From Methylophaga pinxianii (lineage in GTDB: Bacteria > Pseudomonadota > Gammaproteobacteria > Nitrosococcales > Methylophagaceae): 64,000 nt of DNA. Every line of letters begins with the position of its first letter. The stretch's first letter is position 1. Where the stretch lies: NCBI RefSeq assembly GCF_020447225.1, contig NZ_JAJAEO010000187.1, forward strand, positions 1 to 64,000, in the 5' to 3' direction. This document shows positions 47,047 through 55,871 of this stretch, piece after piece. The notes below the pieces were generated by a model that saw only the letters and a list, made by a program, of their open reading frames with translations, was not told where the DNA came from and ran no database searches. A program made the translations under genes and the position numbers.

Positions 47047-48099
47047 ATGGATAGTAATAGCGCCAATGTTTTGATCGTCGATGATGTACCTGACAATATC
47101 CAGGTGGCGATGAATTTTTTAAAAGAAGAGCCCTACAATCTTTCCTTTGCAACCCGGGGACAGGAAGCTCTGGCATTAATGCGAACACATGACTACGACT
47201 TGATTCTGCTTGATATCATGATGCCGGATATGGATGGTTATGAGGTTTGTCGTCGAATTAAGGCAGAACCACGCTTTCAGGATATTCCGATTATCTTCGT
47301 AACCGCCAAAGTTGACGTTGATTCGATTAGTCAGGGTTTCCAGGCTGGCGCCGTTGACTATCTCTGTAAACCCTTCCATGCAGAAGAGCTCCTGGCTAGA
47401 GTGAATACTCACCTGACCCTCTATCGAGCTAAAAAGCTTTTACAACAACACAACCTTTCGTTACAACAAAAGTACGAGCAAAACCAACAACGTCTGCTAA
47501 CAGAGCTCGAGCAGAATCAGTTGGAAATGATTTATGTACTAACCGAGCTGATGGAGTCTACCTCGGATGAAACCGGTAAACATATTCGCCGAGTAGCAGA
47601 ATGCTGTAGATTGCTGGCTCTCTACCATGAAAGTCTGACGGATGAAGATGCCGATATCTTATTCCATGCAGCGCCCATGCATGATATTGGCAAAATTACC
47701 ATTCCCCATTCCATCTTACATAAACCGGGCAAGCTGACTGAAGATGAGTTTGCCATCATGAAAACGCATACCACTCGGGCTTATCAACTGCTTAATAATT
47801 CCAAACGCAAATACACCAAAGCTGCGGCCATCATTGCTCATCAACACCATGAAAAATGGGATGGTTCGGGCTATCCCCAAGGATTGAAAGCGCAGGATAT
47901 ACATATCTACGGCCGAATCGTCGGTTTAATTGATGTATTTGATGCCTTGATGCACAAACGTGTCTATAAAGATGCCTGGACATTAGAAGCCACGATTGAC
48001 TACATCAAAAAACATAGTAGTAGCCAATTTGATCCCTACCTGGTCAATCTACTACTGGAACATTTGGATGAATTTGTTGCCATTTCCGATCAAAACTGA
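47047..48099 (+). CDS. Response regulator with HD-GYP phosphodiesterase domain
   Basis: A 350-residue regulator of the RpfG type. The receiver domain (about 6-120) has the phosphorylated Asp56 in LLDIMMPD, the acidic pair in VDDV, and Lys108 in CKPF. A coiled linker (about 127-165) leads to an HD-GYP domain with H212-D213 in MHDIGK and HHEKWDGSGYP at 267-277. HD-GYP enzymes hydrolyse cyclic di-GMP, so phosphorylation by a partner kinase would lower its level. The adjacent hybrid kinase overlaps its 3' end and is the obvious partner. Confidence 0.93.
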   Translation: MDSNSANVLIVDDVPDNIQVAMNFLKEEPYNLSFATRGQEALALMRTHDYDLILLDIMMPDMDGYEVCRRIKAEPRFQDIPIIFVTAKVDVDSISQGFQAGAVDYLCKPFHAEELLARVNTHLTLYRAKKLLQQHNLSLQQKYEQNQQRLLTELEQNQLEMIYVLTELMESTSDETGKHIRRVAECCRLLALYHESLTDEDADILFHAAPMHDIGKITIPHSILHKPGKLTEDEFAIMKTHTTRAYQLLNNSKRKYTKAAAIIAHQHHEKWDGSGYPQGLKAQDIHIYGRIVGLIDVFDALMHKRVYKDAWTLEATIDYIKKHSSSQFDPYLVNLLLEHLDEFVAISDQN

Positions 48100-51000
48100 C
48101 TGGCTGTTATTTTTTGTTCTACTGATGCTCAGCTGTCGACTGTCGGCACTGACATTTACCCCAGAAGAACAGGCATGGATGGCTGAAAACCCGGAGATTC
48201 TGCTAGGAGCAGATTTTAGTTGGGCACCTTACGATTTTATTAATGAAGAAGGTGAACATGATGGTATTGCAACCGATGTATTAAAGCTCATCAGTGCAAA
48301 AAGCGGCCTTAAAATTACCGTTGAACCGGATGTCTGGGCCAATACCATGGAAAAAATGCGTACGGGTAAACTCATGGGATTGAGTTGTGCCGCGGCGACT
48401 CAGCAACGACAGGATTTCTTATTATTTTCCAAACCATACGTAAGCCTTTCCTTAGGTATCATTGTTCAGCAACACCGTGACGATATCCAATCCATGGAGG
48501 ATTTGTTAGGCCTCACGGTCGCGGTCAATAAAGATTCTTATCTGCATAACTGGCTGAAAATAAATTATCCCGATTTGGATCTGCTTCTGACCGATTCCAA
48601 TGATGACTCACTGGAAGCCGTTTCGTTTTCCAAAGCTGACGCCTATATTGGCAATATTGCTGTTGCAACCAATGTCATTAAACAGCGTTATTTGTCCAAT
48701 CTGAGAGTGGTTGCCAAAGTGCCCAATTTCACTACAGACACCTCCGTCGCTATTGATAAACGTTATCCTCTGTTACATAGCATTATTGAAAAATCACTCT
48801 CTGCTATTACAGCAGCTGAAAAGCAGCAAATCATGGATAAATGGTATGCCGTGGTCAGTGACAGCTCGGCATTTGAAGTCTTGCCATTTGAACAGAGCCG
48901 ACTGAATTTAACTGAAAGCGAACAGCAATGGATAAACAATAATCCTGTCGTGCGAATTGGCGTCGATCCTTACTGGCCGCCTTTTGATTTTATTGACAAA
49001 AATGGAATTCACAGCGGCATCAGTGCTGACTATTTGCAGCTTATCAGCGAGCAAACCGGCCTGCAGTTTAAGCTTGAACCCTTACAGGATTGGCAGTCGG
49101 TCATTGAAGCGGCTCAAAATAATGATATTGAACTGATTGCCGCCCTGTCACGAAATACCTTTCGTGAAACATTTCTGGATCTATCTATTCCCTATCTTGA
49201 TTATCCTCTGGCCATCGCTACCACTAAATTCGGCCACCTGACCAGCCTGGACGAGTTTAGTAATAAACCTGTCGGCGTGGTTAAAGGCTATTTTGCCGAA
49301 TCGATATTACTGGCCTACTATCCGGAAGTTGATATTGTCTATGTTCCAACAGTTCGTGATGGCTTGGCCATGCTGGCGGCAGAAGAAATCGATGCCTACT
49401 TTGATATTATTGCCACTATCACTTACAACGCCAGTCAATCGGGTTTAACCCATCTGAATACCAGCATTGTTCGGGAATATTCCTCGGCATTACATATGGG
49501 GATTGTTGATGAGTACCCTGAACTCTTATCTATCATCAATAAAGCCCTGACAGCCATCACAGAGGAGGAAAAACGGACCATTGATCAACGCTGGATGTCT
49601 GTAAAAACTATTCAACGCACTAACTACACCCTGCTGGCTCAGGTGGCAGGTGTGTTACTGCTTATCCTGCTTGCCAGTGCTTACTGGAATCGACGATTAC
49701 GCATTGAAGTTAATAAACGTCTGGCCTCTGAACAAAAACTTCGGGATAGTGAAGCGCAGTTATTACATTTGATTAATGTCATGCCAATGAGCTTGATGGT
49801 AACTTCTGCTGCCGATGGTAGCATTTTGCTGGCCAATGAACATTGTTACAAAGAGCTGGGTTTTTCAGCTAAGCAGCAAGAATCGCTGAAAGTGCAGGAT
49901 TTCTATGCAGATATCAGTCAACGTAAGCATATATTAGAAAAACTGGCTGCTGAAGGTGAAGTCAATGGCGAGTTGGTTAAAATCAAGACCCAACATGGCT
50001 GCATAATTCAGGGTCTGTTTTCGATAATCTCCATTCAATATTTAGGGAAACCAGCTTTTCTCGGTTTTTACCTGAATATGGATGATCGCATCGCTTTAGA
50101 AGATTCGCTCAAGGAGGCCAAAACCCATGCAGAGGCGGCAAATCTCGCCAAATCTCAATTCCTCGCTAATATGAGTCACGAAATCCGCACTCCGATGAAT
50201 GCCATTATGGGATTTACTGAATTACTGGATGAACAAATCACCGAACCCAGGCTTAAATCCTTTATTAAAACGATCCGTGGTGCTGGAAACACCTTACTGC
50301 TGTTGATTAACGACATTCTCGATTTATCAAAAATTGAAGCCGGAAAACTGGTCCTCAACAAAACAGCAACCGATCCTCATCAATTATTCGATGAAATTGC
50401 CAATATGTTTATTCTGCAAATCCGTAATAAAGATTTGGCATTTCATTTAGATATCGATCCAAACTTGCCTCATGGCTTATTGCTGGATGCCACCAGACTT
50501 CGGCAAGTGTTGTTTAACCTTATCAGTAATGCCGTTAAATTTACTGATACCGGCCATGTTCGTATTCATGTGCATGCCGATAATGTTGATGACCATTTGA
50601 GTAAATTGGATTTACATATCCTTGTTGAAGACACAGGTATCGGAATTGCGGAATCTGAAATTGAACACATTTTTGAAATCTTCGCCCAGCAATCTGGACA
50701 AGATGTTCGTAAATATGGCGGAACGGGACTCGGCTTATCCATCACTCGTCGCCTGGTAGAAATGATGGGCGGCAAAATACAATTGCAAAGCAAAAACGGT
50801 GGGGGTTCAGTATTCAGTATTGATTTGCCCGGCGTTGATATAGCTGCTATTGCCAGTGACAAGCTTCGGCAACAAGCCCTGGCCTTCGATGCCAGTCATA
50901 TCCGTTTTGAAGCGGCACATATGTTAATCGTTGATGATGTCGATCATAACCGTGAGCTTATTCGGCAGCATTTTATTAATAGTAATATCCAGACCAGCGA

Positions 51001-51598
51001 AGCTGACAATGGTCAGTTAGCAGTCGAGTTTGTTAAAAACCATCCGGTAGATCTGGTCTTGATGGATATTCGAATGCCGGTCATGGATGGTTATGAAGCT
51101 GCTCAGCGAATCAAAATGCTAAAACCCGACTTACCGGTGGTCGCATTGACGGCATCGGTGATGAAGGACGCTTACGAGCAGGATAAATTGCAACATTTTG
51201 ATGCCTATCTGCGTAAGCCTGTACTGAGGAATGAGTTATTTCATGCCTTAAGTGTATTTTTACCTTATCAGACTGTTGATGTTCCGGTGAACACAACACC
51301 CCAGCAAGACTGGTCAAAATTGGATAAACAGCAATTACTCTCGATTTTTAATCACTTCCAGACAGAGATGGATGAAGCTTGGCACAAAGCTATTCAGAGT
51401 AATAGCATGACCGATATTAAACGGTTTGCTCATGAAATCGCCAAACTGGCCACGCAGTATCAGGTGGAGACACTGGATCGATATGCCAGCCAATTGCTGG
51501 AACGTATCGATGCCTTTGATATAGAAGGCATGCAGATATTATTAAAACAATTTCCTTCGATGGTGAGTGCCGTCCAACAAGCCATCCGAACAGATTAA
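48068..51598 (+). CDS. EvgS-like hybrid sensor histidine kinase
   Basis: A large (1176-residue) membrane sensor. Order of parts: signal peptide, two SBP_bac_3-type ligand-binding domains (about 28-265 and 275-515), a transmembrane helix (about 522-540), a PAS domain (about 560-675), and HisKA with His704 in MSHEIRTPMN. After these come HATPase_c (about 810-925), a receiver domain with Asp1000 in LMDIRMP, and a C-terminal HPt-like helical segment with His1122 in FAHEI. The ATG at 48068 is chosen because it starts a clear signal peptide and overlaps the regulator gene by only 32 bases; an upstream start at 47996 would overlap 104. The double periplasmic domains imply sensing of small solutes. 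Confidence 0.93.
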   Translation: MNLLPFPIKTDWLLFFVLLMLSCRLSALTFTPEEQAWMAENPEILLGADFSWAPYDFINEEGEHDGIATDVLKLISAKSGLKITVEPDVWANTMEKMRTGKLMGLSCAAATQQRQDFLLFSKPYVSLSLGIIVQQHRDDIQSMEDLLGLTVAVNKDSYLHNWLKINYPDLDLLLTDSNDDSLEAVSFSKADAYIGNIAVATNVIKQRYLSNLRVVAKVPNFTTDTSVAIDKRYPLLHSIIEKSLSAITAAEKQQIMDKWYAVVSDSSAFEVLPFEQSRLNLTESEQQWINNNPVVRIGVDPYWPPFDFIDKNGIHSGISADYLQLISEQTGLQFKLEPLQDWQSVIEAAQNNDIELIAALSRNTFRETFLDLSIPYLDYPLAIATTKFGHLTSLDEFSNKPVGVVKGYFAESILLAYYPEVDIVYVPTVRDGLAMLAAEEIDAYFDIIATITYNASQSGLTHLNTSIVREYSSALHMGIVDEYPELLSIINKALTAITEEEKRTIDQRWMSVKTIQRTNYTLLAQVAGVLLLILLASAYWNRRLRIEVNKRLASEQKLRDSEAQLLHLINVMPMSLMVTSAADGSILLANEHCYKELGFSAKQQESLKVQDFYADISQRKHILEKLAAEGEVNGELVKIKTQHGCIIQGLFSIISIQYLGKPAFLGFYLNMDDRIALEDSLKEAKTHAEAANLAKSQFLANMSHEIRTPMNAIMGFTELLDEQITEPRLKSFIKTIRGAGNTLLLLINDILDLSKIEAGKLVLNKTATDPHQLFDEIANMFILQIRNKDLAFHLDIDPNLPHGLLLDATRLRQVLFNLISNAVKFTDTGHVRIHVHADNVDDHLSKLDLHILVEDTGIGIAESEIEHIFEIFAQQSGQDVRKYGGTGLGLSITRRLVEMMGGKIQLQSKNGGGSVFSIDLPGVDIAAIASDKLRQQALAFDASHIRFEAAHMLIVDDVDHNRELIRQHFINSNIQTSEADNGQLAVEFVKNHPVDLVLMDIRMPVMDGYEAAQRIKMLKPDLPVVALTASVMKDAYEQDKLQHFDAYLRKPVLRNELFHALSVFLPYQTVDVPVNTTPQQDWSKLDKQQLLSIFNHFQTEMDEAWHKAIQSNSMTDIKRFAHEIAKLATQYQVETLDRYASQLLERIDAFDIEGMQILLKQFPSMVSAVQQAIRTD

Positions 51599-51662
51599 CC
51601 CGGGGTGTGATTTGTTCTTTACTTTTTATACAATGCCCACACATTGTAATTGAGATGAACAG

Positions 51663-52058
51663 ATGAACTCCGAGTTAAAAACGGATGCACATTGGCGTCA
51701 ACAACTTAATGAAGAGCAATATCGTGTCACCCGGCAGGCTGGGACAGAACCGCCTTTTTCCGGCGAATATGTCGATCATGACGAACATGGCCATTATCAC
51801 TGTGTCTGTTGTGGTCAAGCCTTATTTGCTTCTGATGCCAAATTTGATGCTGGTTGCGGTTGGCCAAGTTTTTATTCTCAGCTGGAACATGGCGTCGTAA
51901 CGCATCATCCTGATTACAGCCATAACATGGACCGTACTGAAGTTCGCTGTCAGCAATGTGAAGCACATTTAGGCCATGTTTTTGATGATGGCCCCGCTCC
52001 CACCGGACTTCGCTATTGTATTAATTCGGTGGCACTCGATTTTCATGATAAAGACTGA
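51663..52058 (+). CDS. msrB: Peptide-methionine (R)-S-oxide reductase
   Basis: Reduces methionine-R-sulfoxide in proteins. It is 131 residues long, with structural zinc cysteines in CVCCG and [12 protein letters not shown]. The catalytic Cys is in RYCINSVAL, and [11 protein letters not shown] supplies the resolving-Cys region. No signal peptide is seen, so it is cytosolic. It overlaps the GIY-YIG gene by 14 bases and follows the kinase gene by 64. Confidence 0.96.
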   Translation: MNSELKTDAHWRQQLNEEQYRVTRQAGTEPPFSGEYVDHDEHGHYHCVCCGQALFASDAKFDAGCGWPSFYSQLEHGVVTHHPDYSHNMDRTEVRCQQCEAHLGHVFDDGPAPTGLRYCINSVALDFHDKD

Positions 52059-52314
52059 GTGGACGCTGTATATCATCCAGGCCGCAAATGGCCATCTATA
52101 TACTGGCATTACAACTAATCTGCAAAGACGCTTAAAACAACATCAGAACCATAATGGCGGCGCTCGCTTTTTTCGCACCAGCGAGGCCCAGAAAGTGGTC
52201 TATCAGGAACAACACCCGGATCGCAGCAGCGCCAGTCGTCGTGAAGCCGCAATCAAAAAACTCAGCAGACGCCATAAACTGATCCTTATCGGTAACGCAT
52301 CAGACCATGTATAA
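52045..52314 (+). CDS. GIY-YIG nuclease superfamily protein (YhbQ type)
   Basis: An 89-residue single-domain GIY-YIG protein like E. coli Yhb[17 protein letters not shown] is the GIY...YTG strand pair, followed by NLQRRLKQH with the conserved Arg and Glu-containing helix EAAIKKL. The ATG at 52045 starts the domain and overlaps the end of msrB by 14 bases; a longer frame reaching further into msrB has no domain support. YhbQ-type proteins are implicated in DNA damage responses, but their exact activity is unclear. Confidence 0.88.
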   Translation: MIKTEWTLYIIQAANGHLYTGITTNLQRRLKQHQNHNGGARFFRTSEAQKVVYQEQHPDRSSASRREAAIKKLSRRHKLILIGNASDHV

Positions 52315-52368
52315 TGGGGCGTTTTTTCAGCACGTCTGAATTTCTCCTTTAGATACAGGATTTTAACT

Positions 52369-53967
52369 TTGTTAAGCACTGCTAACATCACCATGCAATT
52401 CGGGGCCAAGCCCTTATTCGAGAATGTCTCAGTAAAATTTGGCGGAGGCAATCGTTATGGCCTGATTGGCGCAAATGGTTGTGGTAAATCGACTTTCATG
52501 AAAATTCTGGCCGGCGTGCAAGAACCCACCTCGGGTAATGTGAGTTATGACCCGAATGAATCCTATGCCGTATTAAAGCAAGATCAGTTTGCTTATGAAG
52601 ATCAGCGTGTTATTGATGTGGTGATCATGGGGCAACCGGAATTATGGGAAGTCCATCGTGAACGGGACCGCATTTATAATCTGCCGGAAATGAGTGAAGA
52701 AGATGGCCTGAAAGTCGCTGAACTTGAAGGTCAATATGCTGAGATGGATGGTTATACAGCGGAATCCCGTGCGGGTGAGTTGTTATTAGGGGTGGGCATT
52801 CCGGTCGAACAGCATTATGGGCCAATGAGCGAAATTGCTCCCGGCTGGAAACTGCGTATCCTGCTGGCTCAGGTACTGTTTGCTGATCCCGATATCATGT
52901 TGCTTGATGAACCGACCAACCATCTGGATATCAATACCATTCGCTGGCTGGAAGATGTCTTGAGCCAGCGTAACAGTACCATGATCATTATTTCGCATGA
53001 TCGTCACTTTTTAAATCGTATCTGTACACATATGGCGGATATGGATTATGGCGAGTTACGGATTTATCCAGGTAATTATGATGAGTACATGATTGCCTCG
53101 ACTCAGGCACGCGAGCGTCTACAGTCTGATAACGCCAAGAAAAAAGCGCAAATAAAAGAGCTGCAGGAATTCGTTTCACGCTTTTCTGCCAATGCTTCCA
53201 AAGCAAAACAAGCAACTTCCCGGCAAAAGCAAATGGAAAAGATTCAGCTGGATGACATCAAACCTTCCAGCCGAGTGAATCCATTTATCCGCTTTAATCA
53301 GGAAAAGAAACTGTTTCGTAATGCATTGGAAGTCAGCAAGCTGACACAGGGTTACGATAACGAAAAACCGTTGTTTGAAAATTTCAGCTTTATGGCGGAG
53401 GTCGGTGAAAAAATTGCTGTTATCGGTCCTAATGGTATTGGTAAAACGACCTTTGTAAAAACCCTCGTCGGTGAACTGGCCCCTATATCCGGTAATGTAA
53501 AATGGTCGGAAAATGCCAATATTGGTTATTACGCTCAAGACCATGACCATTTGTTTAAAAACAATATGACCTTGTTTGAGTGGATGTCACAATGGGGTAG
53601 TCCTGAAGATGACGAGCAGGTTATTCGTGGCACCTTAGGTCGTCTGCTGTTCTCAGGTCATATGATCGATAAAAAGGTTAATGTGTTATCCGGTGGCGAA
53701 AAAGGCCGCATGTTGTTCGGCAAACTCATCCTGCAAAAACCTAATATTCTGGTTATGGATGAACCGACCAACCATATGGATATGGAATCCATCGAATCGC
53801 TTAATCTGGCGCTGGAAAATTATGAAGGCACGTTGATTTTTGTTTCTCATGATCGCGAATTTGTCTCCTCATTGGCAACCCGCGTTTTTGATATGGAAAA
53901 TGAAGGGATAACAGACTTTACCGGCACCTATGATGAATATCTGAAAAGCCTCGGTATTCATAATTAA
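52369..53967 (+). CDS. ybiT: ABC-F ATPase YbiT
   Basis: A third ABC-F protein (532 residues). It starts with [20 protein letters not shown], and Walker A motifs are GANGCGKST and [19 protein letters not shown] and [10 protein letters not shown] are the Walker B motifs. The first signature motif is replaced by [11 protein letters not shown], a hallmark of the YbiT subfamily. The PtIM linker coiled coil is at about 245-290. The start is a TTG with AGGA eight bases upstream. Its role is on the ribosome. It is followed by a perfect hairpin at 53980-54003. Confidence 0.92.
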   Translation: MLSTANITMQFGAKPLFENVSVKFGGGNRYGLIGANGCGKSTFMKILAGVQEPTSGNVSYDPNESYAVLKQDQFAYEDQRVIDVVIMGQPELWEVHRERDRIYNLPEMSEEDGLKVAELEGQYAEMDGYTAESRAGELLLGVGIPVEQHYGPMSEIAPGWKLRILLAQVLFADPDIMLLDEPTNHLDINTIRWLEDVLSQRNSTMIIISHDRHFLNRICTHMADMDYGELRIYPGNYDEYMIASTQARERLQSDNAKKKAQIKELQEFVSRFSANASKAKQATSRQKQMEKIQLDDIKPSSRVNPFIRFNQEKKLFRNALEVSKLTQGYDNEKPLFENFSFMAEVGEKIAVIGPNGIGKTTFVKTLVGELAPISGNVKWSENANIGYYAQDHDHLFKNNMTLFEWMSQWGSPEDDEQVIRGTLGRLLFSGHMIDKKVNVLSGGEKGRMLFGKLILQKPNILVMDEPTNHMDMESIESLNLALENYEGTLIFVSHDREFVSSLATRVFDMENEGITDFTGTYDEYLKSLGIHN

Positions 53968-53979
53968 ATTCAATTATCA

Positions 53980-54003
53980 CCAATGCGCTTTTAAGCGCAT
54001 TGG
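53980..54003 (+). other. Hairpin downstream of ybiT
   Basis: A perfect inverted repeat, CCAATGCGCT/AGCGCATTGG, with a TTTT loop. It is followed by TCC and no T tract, so it is either a weak terminator or an mRNA 3'-end stabiliser. Confidence 0.55.
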
Positions 54004-54070
54004 TCCACTTCCCTCCCCCCGATTAGCATGCTATGTTGAAGCCCCAATAATATCGTTGAGGATTCACAGT

Positions 54071-54634
54071 ATGCTAAACCTTCACTCGATTAAATGGCCG
54101 GTACTGTTGGCCTCATTGTTTGCTCTCCTATCATTTACTGTCGCTTCATCTTCCTATGCCGCTTCTGCTTCAGAGATTGACATCAAAGTCGATGAGGCTT
54201 TGAAGCGCTTCCAAAAAGAGGTTTCAGGTGGTGATCGTTTTCTTGAAAAAGCTGCTGGCGTGTTGGTTTTCCCCGATATCATCAAAGCCGGTTTTGGTAT
54301 TGGTGGTGAATATGGTGAAGGTGCCTTACGTATCGGCGGCACTACTGTGGATTATTACAACACTGCCGGTGCCTCGATCGGCTTTCAATTGGGAGCCCAG
54401 CAAAAAACGGTCATTCTGGTATTTATGAATGATCAGGCTTTGAAACAGTTCCGAGACAGTGAAGGCTGGAAAGCCGGTGTCGATGGCTCGGTAGCCGTCG
54501 TTGAGTGGGGTGTAGGCGAAGACATCAACACTGTTGATATACAGGATCCCATTGTTGGGTTTGTATTCAGTAACAAAGGCTTAATGTATAACCTGACGCT
54601 CGAAGGCGCCAAGTTTACCAAGCTCAACAAATAA
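54071..54634 (+). CDS. SYLF/YSC84-domain lipid-binding protein
   Basis: A 187-residue exported protein. The signal peptide spans MLNLHSIKW through SSSYAA, then the SYLF (YSC84) domain starts at about residue 40. Key segments are AAGVLVFPDIIKAGFGIGGEYGEG and a C-terminal FSNKGLMYNLTLEGAKFTKLN. SYLF domains bind phospholipids; the bacterial periplasmic members are poorly characterised. The ATG at 54071 has GAGG ten bases upstream; an in-frame TTG at 54056 is rejected because it lacks a site. Convergent dodecin lies 12 bases downstream. Confidence 0.88.
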   Translation: MLNLHSIKWPVLLASLFALLSFTVASSSYAASASEIDIKVDEALKRFQKEVSGGDRFLEKAAGVLVFPDIIKAGFGIGGEYGEGALRIGGTTVDYYNTAGASIGFQLGAQQKTVILVFMNDQALKQFRDSEGWKAGVDGSVAVVEWGVGEDINTVDIQDPIVGFVFSNKGLMYNLTLEGAKFTKLNK

Positions 54635-54646
54635 ATTGCTGGTTAT

Positions 54647-54856
54647 TTAACCTTCAATACGGAAACCTAATTTAATGGTAACTTGCCAGTAACGGACCCC
54701 GCCGTTTTCGATATAGCCGCGGGTATCCGTTACTTCAAACCAATGCAGGTTCTTAACGGTTTCTGCTGCTTTTGCAATAGCGTTTTCAATCGCTTTGTCT
54801 GAGCTTTCAGCCGAGCTGCCAGTAATTTCAATATGTTTATAAACATGTTCAGTCAT
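54647..54856 (-). CDS. Dodecin family flavin-binding protein
   Basis: A 69-residue dodecin. The family features are VYKHIEITGSSAES at the N terminus, the central LHWFEVTDTRG with the Trp that stacks on flavin, and WQVTIKLGFRIE. Dodecins assemble into hollow dodecamers that store or scavenge riboflavin/FMN or CoA. It lies 12 bases downstream of the FocA-type gene, suggesting an operon. Confidence 0.94.
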   Translation of the reverse strand: MTEHVYKHIEITGSSAESSDKAIENAIAKAAETVKNLHWFEVTDTRGYIENGGVRYWQVTIKLGFRIEG

Positions 54857-54868
54857 AATGTTTCCTTA

Positions 54869-55687
54869 TTATTTACGTAAATAGATAAACCAGTAAAACA
54901 GTCCTACAAAAACACTGCCGCCCAGCATATTGCCCAATGTCACCGGGATCAAGTTGTGCCAGAAAAAACCACCCATCGTTAACTGCTCTGAAATGATGGG
55001 CGAAATTTCTGCTTGTGATTGTGCCAGTAACCCAGCCGGAATAAAAAACATATTCGCAACAGAATGTTCAAATCCCAGAGCGACAAAGGCTGTAATAGGA
55101 AAAATAACGGCCAGCACTTTATCTGTGACACTGCGCCCCGCCATACACAACCAGACAGCAAGACACACCAGAATATTGCACAATACGCCGCGGGTGAACG
55201 CCTCTATCCAGCTCAGGTTCACTTTACTGTCTGCTATCGCCACCACTTTTTGTCCAAGAGCCCCATCACCCTGCCACCATAAGCCACTTAAATACATCAA
55301 TAGCAAAATTCCCAAAGCGCCAACGAAGTTACCAAGATAAACCACAAGCCAGTTATGAATCAGTTGCCTGAAGCTGATTAATCCATCAATGCACGCCATC
55401 ACCAATAAATTATTACCGGTAAATAATTCTGCTCCGGCAACCACCACCAGAATCAACCCCAGGCAAAATGCCAGGCCACCAATTAATCGCATCAAACCTG
55501 CTGGCATATCGCCAACGTCGTATGTCACCTGGGTAAAAAAAGCCGCGCCCAGCGCAATAAATGCACCAGCCAATAAAGAGAGAGCAAAGACTTTTAATGG
55601 ATCAACAGTACATTTACTCTGACTTATTTTTCCAAGTCGACGGGCGATTTCGGCTGGGGTATAAGCATCAACTGAAAAAGGATCCAT
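54869..55687 (-). CDS. Formate/nitrite transporter (FNT) family channel
   Basis: A 272-residue inner membrane channel with six transmembrane helices, FocA/NirC family. The conserved GAELFTGNN, NFVGALG and GFEHSVANMFFIPAG are the pore and His-filter segments. The protein resembles FocA more than NirC, although specificity for formate over nitrite or hydrosulfide cannot be settled here. If the organism is methylotrophic, formate efflux or uptake would be a natural role. It is followed by dodecin. The region upstream to the helicase gene is about 184 bases. Confidence 0.88.
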   Translation of the reverse strand: MDPFSVDAYTPAEIARRLGKISQSKCTVDPLKVFALSLLAGAFIALGAAFFTQVTYDVGDMPAGLMRLIGGLAFCLGLILVVVAGAELFTGNNLLVMACIDGLISFRQLIHNWLVVYLGNFVGALGILLLMYLSGLWWQGDGALGQKVVAIADSKVNLSWIEAFTRGVLCNILVCLAVWLCMAGRSVTDKVLAVIFPITAFVALGFEHSVANMFFIPAGLLAQSQAEISPIISEQLTMGGFFWHNLIPVTLGNMLGGSVFVGLFYWFIYLRK

Positions 55688-55871
55688 ACAATTTTCTCAT
55701 GATAAAAAAACCGGTTTGCTGATAATCACATAGATAGAAAATAAGCACCATGCTTATCGAAATAAATGAATGATTTTGCTATCTTTTCACTGGATGGACA
55801 CGTATAATTGCACGCTCGCAAATGTCACTTTTACAGCTTTGTTTCCAAAGCTGCCCATCACAGGTTATTCA

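Noticed and set aside
47996-48067. Upstream start of the hybrid kinase inside the HD-GYP gene
   Set aside because: It adds 24 residues with no domain and shifts the signal peptide away from the N terminus; the ATG at 48068 is better placed.
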